Assembly: GCA_947179485.1 (NCBI GenBank)
Contig: OX359249.1
Coordinates: forward strand, 35,884,250 to 35,948,249
Reading direction: 5' to 3'
Length of the DNA: 64,000 bases
Source: Allacma fusca
Lineage: Eukaryota > Arthropoda > Collembola > Symphypleona > Sminthuridae
Each line of letters starts with the position of its first letter. Position 1 is the stretch's first letter. Of the stretch, positions 27,701 through 39,748 are shown piece by piece. A program made the translations under genes and the position numbers. Below the pieces are notes generated by a model. It was not told the DNA's origin and did no database searches. It was given only the letters and a program-made list of their open reading frames with translations.

Positions 27701-30700
27701 GGTACTCCAACGTTCTTGAAAGCATTTCCTTCGGGAAGAGACTGAGCAAGAGAGTGAAAAAAAATCAAATTCACCCATAAATACACTTAACATTCTAATC
27801 AGTAAGGTAAATGACGTAAGCTCGAGGAGCATAAGCATAAAAACTCATGTTCTTGAAGGTAGGGATCTCCATGCATAAAATGTAGGTACAGCAACCATGA
27901 TACTCACCCAACAGTTTTATTTTCAGTAGGGATCTCTGAGCTAGGCACATGTGTGTATGTATGTGCTCAGATTTTACGGCTCAGCATTTTAAAAAAAAAC
28001 GTGATAAAATTTTCTATACCCTATAAACATGCTTGTTTATTACGTAAACCCTAACTTTTTAAGTTTCTTTTTATTTTAATTTCCGTATAGATATTTACTC
28101 TCCAGTAAGGTACACTCTTTTTGCCCCGCAAAGTTACCATATCAAACAGTCCTTCTGTTCCTACTTGTGTTTTGTTAGTCAGCATTCCTAGAAACGGAAC
28201 CCAATGTTACACCTTGTTGATAGTATTAAGAGAACTGCACCCTATATCTGCATCCACGCTGAGTACTATTACTTAAAAAAATGATGGGTTTGATCATGCA
28301 TCTTATTACACCTGTGGCTTGGGAAAGGGGAGAATAGATAGATACATAAATACGAGAAAAAAAATTATTAGTCCCTGATACCTTCTTTCATCACTATACT
28401 TGAGATATTTGTACACTGAGAACAGTTTCCCATTGCACCACTCTCGTCTGATACAAAGGGTGTAAATAAACTAAGCTCGTTGGATTTGTGTGTGATAACA
28501 AGACTTTCATAAATTAGCGACAGGAATGAGAGTAAGGATAAAAGTTTTGGAATGTTCTCATGCTAAATTTCCCAAAGAGTGGGGGGGGGAGAGAGACGAT
28601 GCGTACATACAGAACCGTATAATTTGTTAAAGAGGCAAAGATGATTAAAAACTGCAATGCTCCTTGCTTACCTCACTCACGAGCTCATAAAGAACAAGGA
28701 AATCTATTTTGTCATGATTGGGAGGATGAAATGCTCTGAAGATGAAGGCGATAAATTACATTGGTGGGAATATTTAATTGAAGCGTGTATGCGCTCAGAG
28801 AATATTACAGATAATATTAAATCAACTTGAAATACGATAGCTTCTTCACGTGAAGCTCATAATGAGCAACTGTATACCGGAATGGCTGAACTTTCCGACT
28901 TGCTTCAGAAAAAAAAATACAGTATTTCTTAACCACTATGCCTATTATATCATCTATTTATATAAGGGGTGAGAGTAGAGAAGTAACGTGGCAATAAGCA
29001 GCAGCGTGCATGTATTTACCTCGAGTGGCTGTAATACTCCACCATTAGTGTCGTCCCGAGAGATGTCAAGTGTGAGGAAACAAGGTGCGATCATTCAAGT
29101 TGGGTCACCAAAGCTGTGAAATGATATAGCTGATAACCCACAGAGGCTAGCTGGGATTTCCCTTGAAATATCCTATCTGGCATCATTGTATGAAATGGTT
29201 CGCATTGAAATCTAGCTTGAAGGAGTATGTAAGTTCACAATGGAAGTGACGGGAACTCCATTGTAACTGCATCGACAACGAGTCCTTTCGAGAGACAAAT
29301 GATTGAGAACTACTTGCAGTAAGTCGTTTGAGCATATGTGAGTCCCATGCTTTGAAGCTACTATCAAGTTGAAATAATGACAAGAAACATGTTTAAAAAA
29401 AAAAATGTTGGAACACTGAGGAATCATATTTTTATAAAAATATTCAACTGCAAATCCACTTTCGAAGGTAACAGCTAATGTGGCATTTAGCTCATAGTTG
29501 CAGCCCCGTCCGAGCACTCACGTAAGGGAATGTACCAGACAAGATGCATAATTCTTGCATCCACTACTTGTCATCAAGAGTGTACAACTAAACTCTCAGG
29601 CCTTATGCGATGCTCAGGTTACACAAAAAAGAAAAAAAAAGTTACAGAGACAGAGCCAGTGAGTCAGTCCCTGATGTTAATTGTGAGCATAATTTCCAGA
29701 TAATGCAGCAGAACTCACTGACAATGAGTGCAGATACTGCTGGTTTTGTGTCCATGTGTTCTGCAATCCAACCAGTTGCAATTTTTAGGTCCCTTATATC
29801 ATATATATCCACTCCTCCAATTTTTCTCTCTCTGTGACTTAGCAAATTGGCAGTACAGACTGAACATTTTAAACAAGTAAGGTCAGTTGGGTGCAAAACA
29901 AGTATTTCCAAATGCACTCGCCTTTGTGTAATCAAAATCAATCCTAGGGAAGTTTTGCCGTCCACACGATCCATGTAGTCAATAAATGGGGAATTCCATG
30001 GAAGGTACTTACGGCCAGAGGTATAGATAGATAGATATATCTATCCCTACAGCCCAGCTCTCCCCATCAGGTGCACACATCTTTTCCCTCGACCTTTTCA
30101 TCAATGTCCAAATTGAAAAGCTGTCTCCACACACACTCGTTGGAACAATTAAATAAATTTCAAAAAGTGACTTCTGACAATGAGAAGGTAGTTAAGCATG
30201 AGCTTTTCCACTTTAATACGAGCGTGTAATTGACAATGAGATATCTATATTACTTTACACATTTAGGAGAGCAGCTGAGCTGGGAATAAATTAATGTTTC
30301 TAAGCATTATTAGCGTAACTCCACCACCAGCTCATTCTGGCACCAGTGGTGATCGGAATAGGTTGCATAAACGTTCACACGTTCCCATCATATGTATGTA
30401 CATATGTCTTCTGTATGGTACAGGGACACTGACTAACAACGCCACGTCGGCCAGCCAAAGAGCGTATTCTTCCAACGTAACAACAAAAACAACAATGTAA
30501 ACGTAATCACAAACTGCAATCAATGGAATATTTTGAAAGCTCATAGTTGAATTTCATTAGTCATGCTGAAGGTTGACACAAATCCTCTTTTGAAATGTAT
30601 AGCAATGGAATTATCCACGGACTATTAAACTGTAATAATTCCCCATCCTGCAGCAAGGAGTAAATACTTTGGTTCAACTAATTTATCCAATATGGATAAT

Positions 30701-31249
30701 TTCATGGTCAGTGGAGAAGTGTTTCCAAAATTAAAATAGTAGAGGCACAGAGGAGGATGCATGCAGATGCAGCCTGCCCAGGGTACCTTATGCATAACAG
30801 ATCCTCCAATTACGCAAGTTCCTCTCCCGCTGTATGTATACATTGGAATTGCTAATTGCATTGCATAAAAAAGATGTTATGCGGTCATTGAGTCATGGAA
30901 AATGCAATTAAGGGATTAAAAATTGGATGATCTTTCAGATTAAAATCATGAGGGCATGTCATTTGGAAGTCAGAGAGGAGAAATGGTAAACTCACTAATC
31001 AAAACAGGTACCTTTCAACCTGAAGGGTACGGTCTGAATTGGAAGAGGATGATTCACAAGATATATAACATTTCACAGTGATACTCTTGATACTATACAT
31101 AGATAGGGTTTGTATTCCTCGTAAATATGCATTCATGATCTGGGAAGACACCATGAGGATTAATACAAATAAGAATGGGATGATACAACAACAGAGCCAG
31201 AAAGTATTATCATGTAAGCTCAAGAATGCAATTTTTAGTGCAGACTTAC

Positions 31250-31322
31250 AGCCATCCTTGCCCGGCTTGGCGTGACGAACACCGGTCTCGTCTTCGGAAC
31301 GAATCTTCGTTGGCGCCGCATC
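31250..31322 (-). CDS. Candidate internal exon in a CpG-rich patch
   Basis: The minus strand shows an acceptor (GGGGGTAATTAG), 24 codons and one base, then a consensus donor T|GTAAGT. It encodes DAAPTKIRSEDETGVRHAKP followed by GKDG, a hydrophilic charged segment. The patch 31260-31322 is rich in CpG against an AT-rich, CpG-poor background, which fits coding or regulatory DNA. An in-frame stop sits immediately before the acceptor. No family is recognised and no partner exon was found. It could belong to a long minus-strand gene covering this area. Confidence 0.38.
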
Positions 31323-34113
31323 CTAATTACCCCCGTACACACTTTACAATCCGTCACACTTTATTGCTTCGAAAATCCATCTGTGTAAAATCTGTCAAAG
31401 TTTTGGGGGTTTTTCATTGCACATTTTATGTCAACTACAACAGGTAGATTTTGTATGTGTAGATATGTGTCTCTGCACTAGTATTACTACAACACAAGAA
31501 GAAGGAATTCCTCGCTCCTCTTGCCAACCTCCGTTGTTGTTGTGATTGTGCGTTGATATTGAGAAGGAAGGAGAACGTTTCCTCAGTTCCTGTCACTGAT
31601 GTCTTGAGAAGTAGCAAATGATTGAGATGAAATTGCTCGCTTCCTTCCCTTCTTTTTATAAACTGTACTTGTCTCAAACTCTAAACGATGGCTGTACTCA
31701 AGTCTACCTATATAGAATCTGACCACTCGGAGTCTTGAAAGTACAGTCCTGAACCAGCTCGAAGAACTTTAATACTTTGTAACTTTTACAAGAAAAGCTG
31801 AAGGAGCTACATAAGAGGAGAATCATTAGCCAGTAGCTCCTACTTGTTGGTAGTTTGTATGTTTGTGTGAAGTTATCTCACAGTCCTCGTATGCTATTCA
31901 CATAAAGATATATTTTTATTTCGCTCATACTCAAACACGCAGTGATCATTAAGATCATCTGCAGAGAACCTTGAGGAACAGTTGGCTAGAGTCTGTGCAG
32001 CCTTAAGAATGGTAATTATTATTATTACTTGAATAATCTTACACTTTTATAAAAATCACCTTACACTTGCTTAAGAGAAGATTATTTTCATGAGCAAAAA
32101 TCGTTTTCCTTTTTAGTGGCTACACACAACAAGGAGGCAGAGAACTAACGTAAGGGTAGCCACATATTCAAAATATACATGTGTAGAGAGGTAAACTATG
32201 GGGACACTTCTTGCGTAGTCAAAAATCTTAATTCAAAAGAGGTATACTGCGGAGACAGATGTAAGAGCATAAAAAATAAGTGAAAAATTTCACAAGTCTA
32301 TAAAACTGATACCATTTCCTTGACACTTCCTCGACGATCTTGTAAAAGGTGAGCACACATCTAGTAGATACATATACAAAACCCCAGAGAAATAACATAC
32401 ACAGAGTCAGACTTGTCTCACCAAAAAAAAAAAAATTACTGTTGTAACTCTGAATCCTAACACTGCAGCTCATTGATATCAAATTACATTGTCCCGTTCG
32501 AACGTTTCACCACTCATTTTCTAACGACAATAACATCTAATTAACTTTTAAATTTCCATCCCACACTACACACAATACCAATTCCCAATTCAATACAAAC
32601 TATTTATTATACACGGGCAACCTTAAAGGATAAATCTCTCAGTTTTCCCGTCAGGTGTGTGTTCACCTCAGCGTTTGACAAAATTTCAATCAATTGAAAA
32701 CACTCTTAAAAATTAAAACTGACATCTTTGTAAAAAAAGACTTTTGTGTTCGTTTTATGGAATGAGAGTCTTAGGGATTAGGGAATCACTGTAAAATTTG
32801 GGAAATATTTTTTTGATGTTTTCAGCCTTACAAGGTAGAACGACTGGAGGAAGTTTGAATGGTAGAATATTTAAAGGGGTAAGTAATGGTTACTTTCCGA
32901 TTTACACCAACTCTCTACGGTGTTGTGAATACAGATAGAGTCATACAGAATGATGCATGTGGTGTGTGTTCAAGTGATGCAAACTAAGAAAGAAATAACG
33001 ACAAGGTGACGGTGCATGAGACTAAGAATGTCCCATTGTTGCTCCTTGGAACTTCCTGTCTTCATCCTGTACCTTCTGTGTCGTTTGTGTCGTTATTACT
33101 CCTCTGTATATTTACAGAGTGCACGAGATGAGCAACTCTTTTTTTTTTTTTACTATATCTTGATATACTCTTGGCCTTCTTCTGGTCCGCTTGACTTATC
33201 TTCCTCTCTATGGCAGCTCTTATTTAACTTAGTTTCATTTTGTTGACAGCAAATGCATCGGAGAGCCTTTTACACTGTTGGTTCATGCACGTGTTATTAT
33301 TCACCAAGAACTTTTTGTATGGTTGTATTTTTCAAATTTATTACACTCACTCTCTAGTAACTTCCGAGCACTAAACAACACACGTATGGGTTAGCAGAGC
33401 GTATTACGAAACTAGGATTTTCATGAATGAGAGTCAATGTGTGTAGTAGAGGGTCTGTGTATATATATGTTTTTTATCTCTCACTCCAGTAACTTTACAG
33501 TGGCTTGTAAACTGGAAGATCCCTGGAACGACAATGTTTCAATGAAATCGAAGTAATGTAAGAAGTTTTACGACGGAGAGGAATCCCAACAGAAACACTC
33601 GGGGCAGGTGATGGAAGACAAGGAAAATTCTGCATATATAAGAGTGTATAATTTTTAAAATTTCTATAGCGTTCGTAGTATGGTGTAAAAGTTGTTGGAA
33701 GCAGGAGCAACTGTAAAAGTACGGTGAGAGCAGCGACACTTTACTGACTTGCTCTTCCCAACAAGTCACTAATGACAATGGAAAAGTAACACGTTACTGC
33801 AGTCCAACTCTCATTGCAGATTCCTTTGACACTGTATGAGAAAAGGTGCAAAAACTGTTGCAGTCAGTAAGGAGAACATGAAGCTGTAGTTAGTGTAAAT
33901 AGATGTACCTATATCCCTTATACTTATTAAAGCAGCAACTTCAACTCTTCCATCAGCTGTTGCCTCTCTCTGTACTTACTGTAAGTACAAGTACCATAGC
34001 AAAGCAGGAGCAATAAATGGTCCGCCGTCTCTCAACAATAATGCGGCATTACATCCAACAATTCATCCAGCGACTTCAACAAGAAAACCTACGGACTCTG
34101 TATGGTGAAGAAG

Positions 34114-34136
34114 TTTTTTTTTTTTTTTTTTTTTTT
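34114..34136. repeat. Poly(T) tract
   Basis: A run of 23 T. It could be the poly(A) tail of a minus-strand retroposed sequence, but no recognisable retroelement body lies beside it. Confidence 0.9.
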
Positions 34137-35771
34137 GCTATACACTATGCCCACATCCCATGCATCAAGCAGCGTTGAAAACCATGTGCTTCCCAGCCTC
34201 TTCAGGTATAGATGTATGTATCTCCACCAGTAATCACATTTTGAAATCCTGCTCGTGGCCAAGATTTGATAGTGGAGTAGTAACTTCCCATCGTATCCGT
34301 GTGCATTTGGTTTGACTATCGGGCCATTATAGGGCTCTGTAGGCTATACGGGACATATAGAGACTACCCCATATCTACACTACAGAGACAGTGGGTAAAC
34401 CATCCATGCATATATGAACCATTATTGACGTATGCACGTCCCCTAGTCTCCACGATATGAATATGAAGCCTGGGAGTGCACCGTGTGTGTATCTATAGGT
34501 TTGTGAGAGTGCAATCTCTGCGAGAAGGATGTCCCTCATGCATAAATGTGTGCTCAAAGAAACTGGTAAATCAAAGCAAAAAGAGTTTTTATTAGGGGAA
34601 CTCACGGGGCAACAATCTTCATAACAGTTGTAGTGAACATAACAAAGCCAAGATTATTACTACTAGCATTCACTCCTTCTTCCTTTTGATCCAAGTACGT
34701 TCATGTAGGTTCATGTACGACTGGTTGGTTGTATGTAGACTCAATGGAGAAACCCAAGCTAGACTGAAATAAAGTGCAAAAATGTTTTCTCAAACACCAA
34801 ATACACCCTGAGAAGCGTACATAAAGGCTGAGAGTCATGGAGTCGTTTACGCAGTTTAAATCATTTGTGGCTAAGGACAATTTCCCCATTTTTTTTTCTC
34901 TCTTTCTCATTCTTTCCCTTACTTCGCCAGGGTTACTCTCCTGGTGCAGTTACGTCTATGATGGGTTATATCACAAAAGGGAAGAATCATTCTCATTTAT
35001 TCTCCGTACTTCCAAGTGAACTTAATGGGTATTAAATGAGGTGGAAAAAGCAGCGATTATCCATACACATGAAAGCCCGACGTTCTTTTGGGATAGTATC
35101 TTAGTAGTAGTCGTAAAATGATGATATTTGTCTTCCTCAATAATTACTACTAGCTACGACTAGAAGCAGTACCAAGGGAGTATAATTCACCAAAAAGGTA
35201 GATATATTTGTCCACTTCAATCATTTTGGAGAAAATAATTCTCGTAATTTTTTTTTCCATGCTGAGCTTACATGCTGATTTTCAGGCTTCATAGTTTCAT
35301 TTATATAACATATACAGTATTGAGAATGAGCTGGAAATAAAAGTGAAGTTGAGTTACATGTTTTTATATAGATAGTAGTTATATGTATCTAGTTATAATT
35401 AATTGTAATAAATATATATGTAGAGTTACATCCAAAGAAAAATGAAACTGACCGCAGGTTCTACGCGAGTAATCGTATTCAACGATTTTTTTAAAAGTTT
35501 TTAACGTCTGAGCAATTGTTGACGGTGGGATGTCGCATGCCTCTCTGGTTTTGAAAATGTGGACGCTAAACATGAGCAAACGCTGAGAGAGTTAACGGAA
35601 GGTGGTTTAATGCTTTAATTTTCGTAAACATGAATCTCCATCCATACTTCCACATCTCCACAATAATTTAATGTATACTATTTGGGAGGATTTCCAGAGA
35701 TGGGGGGAGATATGTTGACTACACAATTTTCAAGACAACGAAAGAAAGATCAAAGAATAAAATTAAGTGTT

Positions 35772-37057
35772 TCAGCTGACTGTCCATCGTTCCTCAATAT
35801 TTAGAACTCCTTCTCTATCCCTGGCAATACGAAGTTTCTCTGGGAACACTCCAGCTGGTAACTCTAAAACTTCCACAACTTTTCTCGCGTTCATCAAGTT
35901 CTTCCTGGGACGATTTCCAGTGATCTATATTTGAAATTGAAGTGTAGGGTAATTCATTCACTACAGGCAGAAACATTTAGGGAATGTATTCCCAAACTAT
36001 ATACATATAGATACACCCAAACAAAATAAAACATGCTGACATATCTGCATTTTATAGGTTAATATATGTATCTACGCATGTACATATGTACATACATTCG
36101 TTCGAGTAAAAAGTATTCTATGTATAAATACTATTTTTATCGCTATGCATAACCGTACGTATATTTTTATGTTGGTTTTATTTCTTTGGAAAATCTTACA
36201 ATTAATTTCTTCCCATCACACTGAAAGGAAACTTCACTATCAGCAAACCCTACCATATCAATTTTCGTACGGAATCTAGGTAATCCTGCCGGGTTGGAAT
36301 CGTCCAGAGCCCTTCAATATAAAAACGTTAGGAAATATACCTCAGAAGTTCGACTTAAAAAATGCTGGAACTATAATAGCAAAAAATTGAAATTACTTGA
36401 AAGATTCCATTTTAGCAAAGCTATTGACAAAATCGGGATTGGCATTATCATAAATGTGAGTATTTCCAATGACGACGCATATCTGAAGAACTTTATTCCG
36501 ATCAATTTTTTCCTTCGATGGGGTAATTTTGGGAGGAGGAAGGCTTTTAATTGGAGGAATGATGGGATTTGTCTTGTAAATTTTCAAAGATGCCTGTGTT
36601 CCTTTCCGACCTTCCGACAGGACCTGCTGTTTTTTCTTGTCCGTATCCATCGGCAGCTTACTCATACCCATCAAGCGAGACTGCATTGCTTGTGAGACCC
36701 GTACATTCTTACCGCCAGAAGGAATCCGCTGAGTTTTATTTAACGTCTCACGGATCTGACGCACCTCCGGGGTTCGAGGGAGACTATGCCGAGGAAGTGA
36801 ACTGCCCTGATTATCTCCAAAAGAACGAGTTACTAAATCCAAAGCGTGATCAATCCTAGCCTCCGTTTCACGAAGCTTTCGTTGATGAAGGGCAATACTT
36901 TCGGAAATACTTCCGCCTGTGATGGCTTTGCTCCGTGAACCTGCTGACTGCCGCCGCATCCTCAACAATGCCATATCCCGCGGAGTCTCCATGCTTGAGT
37001 CGAGAGTTGTTCCCAGATGGCCGGATTCAGGTATTGCTAAAGCATTCAAAACATTTT
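35772..37057 (-). CDS. 3' part of a gene with a C-terminal alpha-crystallin/HSP20-like domain
   Basis: Three minus-strand exons are supported. Exon 36397-37057 (acceptor TCATTAG, donor AA|GTAATT) gives about 219 residues rich in Arg, Lys, Ser and Pro, including LRMRRQSAGSRSKAI and IIPPIKSLPPPKI; no known domain is recognised. Exon 36200-36311 (acceptor TTTTTATATTGAAG, donor ATT|GTAAGA) gives LDDSNPAGLPRFRTKIDMVG and SFQCDGKKLI. Exon 35772-35924 (acceptor TTTCAAATATAG) gives ITGNRPRK, VVEVLELPAGVFPEKLRIAR and DREGVLNIEERW, then TGA. All phases match. The pattern VxxDGKKLIITGxR ... LPxGVxPEKLxxxxxxxGVLxIE is that of the alpha-crystallin domain of small heat-shock proteins, which hold unfolded proteins in solution. 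The domain is C-terminal, as usual, but the long basic N-terminal region (at least 220 residues) is unusual. The first exon, supplying at least one base, was not found. A weak ATTAAA polyadenylation variant lies at 35667-35672. Confidence 0.72.
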
Positions 37058-39748
37058 CTAATGAGTTTTTAAAGGGAAAAGAGATTACTTAATTTCTTCG
37101 TATGAAAAAATACTTGTGTAAAGTGACTACACCAATTTAAACCTACTATGCTCTTTCCGACCACTGGCATTCTGTAAGAGTTGGTAATGGTGAGCCAAAG
37201 GATGAGTTGCCATTAAAGAGTCTGAAGGAACTTGCCAGGTTGAACTTCAGTTGGTACTTCAACAGTTGTAAGTTGTAAGTCCTAGCTTCATTAATTAGCG
37301 CCTCACTTCACCTATCAGTAAATAAGTATTTCAATTTTCAACATGTGGTTACATTCACAGGCATTAATTTCGTCTCATGGAATTTTTCAGAGCTAGTAAA
37401 TAACACGTGTGTGTGTGTGTGTAGTGTGAATGTGAATGTGTGCACATACACTGTGCACAACACAGGTGTTTTACAAGGGAATAATTATTAATGATAAAAA
37501 TGCAGAAACCAGTAGCCTCTATAATTTTGGATTTCCTTACTTGTAATAGTGACATCAGTCGACCAGGAAGGGTCTGCTAATCCCAAAAGGGAGGGTTGGA
37601 GGACGAAAGAAGGAATCCCTTATGCACTGCCAGGAACCATTGCGGCTCTCGGAAATTTTAAACGTTCTTCTTTCTCATGTAGACATAAATGGTACTTCAA
37701 TTTTCAAAAGCCTGATTTGTACTTGTAACTTCCAACGCGAATAATTAGCATTGAGGGATAATTTAGAATTTTTGACTCCTGATCAAGTCTTGATAAAAAA
37801 TTGACCGTACATTGTTGTATACCGTACATACATATACATATGGACCCACTAAGGTCCTAGTACCAGGTTACTCACCAACCATGCATTTAACTATACTGGA
37901 AATAACTTAAAAATGTACTTAACACTACAAATTTACTATGTACTTACGACACTAAACCATTTAGGTTACACTGCAATGCATTCACAAAAAAAAACTTACA
38001 CTATCATTTTACGATTCAAGAAGATTACATTCTTTGAACTAAAAAAATTTCACTACATTTTTTGTTCTGGAATCTGCAGGGAAGTTTTCAGACAATACAT
38101 ATAATTTCTAAGGCAACTATGTTCCTTATGGCAAGAGTATGAACTAAGAGAGGAATGGATCCTATTTTCTATTCCCTCTCGTTATAATATAATCGTGGGA
38201 ATCAAAATAAACATTATTATGCAGAACAAATCCAGCTAATAGCTTGATTTGGTATGTGACAAAATACATTTATCTGTTGACACAAGATGCTGGTCTGCTG
38301 ACGGCATGTACCTGAGAATATAATCAAAAATTGCACAAATAAGTAAAAGCAAACAGGGGGGGTTTACTAAATGAGAACTTGAGCCACGAAGCAGCAAAGT
38401 GTAAAGTGGGAAATATATCCCGTCGCAGAAACAGCTCTTAACAAGTAACATTCAAGATACACAATTTGTAGTTCATTCTGAACATTACTCAACTTCAGCA
38501 TCCATTGTTCACAGACGAACCAGATGCTCAACCCTAGCAAAGACTTGAGGAGACCGTCCGCGATGGAAACGCATCTGAAATAATTTTGACACTCGCAATG
38601 AATTCTTGGTCGACACAACATTGCACTTAACTCACAGTGCCTACATGTATCTGTCCGCTGACTGGGTTACTAGTGCAAACAGCGCTCAAGTGTTTCAACA
38701 TCGGAGGTTTAATCAGAGCGTTTAGCAGTATGACGTTGAGTGTACAGTTCGGATAATGAGATTAGATCTATGTATCTAAGGTCTATGACTCCCTCATGTT
38801 TACTTGCATTATCACTTGAATTTTACCTCGAAACTAATAATCACTAGTACGAAGAAATGTTGTCCAAGTATACTGTGCGATGAGAACAGTAATTATGATT
38901 ACATAACATTGTCTTAAGAACTACCAAGCGTGGACAAGATTCAACTTAATTTTTTTCATCACGCCCTTGTGAAACGATTTCATACAGAAGTATGATTCAA
39001 CACTTTATCAGTGTATGTATGTATATGTATATGGCTCATGTATCCCCTGTACACATTACCTCAAATGTACTGTTACCTATTCAAATCTAATTAGGCACGT
39101 ACAAATACACTGGGTTTTCGGGAAGAGGACGTGTCTCTATTCCTGTGGGTAATAATATATTAAACTTTGCATGTATACACAGATAGAATTAGATACATAC
39201 ATAATTATGTACAAGTTACAGAAAACAAATGCGTAAAATATCTACAGTACGTTAAAATGCACTACTGTCACGTTTGGACATTTAACTTAATCAAAATAAA
39301 ATAGTATTTGTACCCTCAATTAAGGGACTTTTTGATTGAACGGAACAGAATTCCCCACAGATGTGTTACATCATCCTCTATTCCTTTTCTTGCTTTGCTT
39401 CATTTATAAAAAGGGAAAGTGCCCTGTTACTGTTGCTGTTTCTCCCACCCTGATTTCCGTAACTGTTGTAGATTATTATGTACTATTATTATCAGCAAAT
39501 CGTTTCCAAGTGCTACGCTACCTTAATTTCTACATTCTCCTAAAATTTGCTACTACAGTTCAATTCCTACAATTCTTAAAATTATTTTTCACAATAATGA
39601 CTCTAAACGGGTCCCACATTGGTCCTTATATGTATGTATGGAGATAAAACTTAAACTAATATCGGCACCTGTGTTTATACACTTGTTAAAATTTTACAGC
39701 TTCGCATTTCAAAACCGGTGGATCTAACTTTCGAGATCCGTATCTGAA
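37058..39748. other. Intergenic, first exon of the HSP20-like gene expected here
   Basis: No clear coding exon is seen. A minus-strand ATG-TCA-CTA-TTA-CAA before GTAAGG near 37550 has the wrong phase for the 37057 acceptor. A TG/CA run sits near 37408-37440. The remaining open frames look like chance. Confidence 0.45.

Larger units (their letters stand above)
6677..35771. other. Gene-poor stretch, mostly intronic or intergenic
   Basis: About 29 kb without any convincing multi-exon gene. It contains microsatellites: CA runs near 7561 and 11031, GA at 16459-16480 and 24725, AAT at 17612-17632, TTC at 17087-17118, and TG at 20549. There are also homopolymer tracts and scattered short open frames of ordinary noncoding composition. 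The better exon-like segments are listed separately. The stretch may largely be upstream introns of the phosphodiesterase-like gene. Confidence 0.5.

Noticed and set aside
29642-29974. Minus-strand 110-codon frame with a CLKCSVC motif
   Set aside because: A single CXXC-like motif is too little; there are no splice sites or family resemblance.
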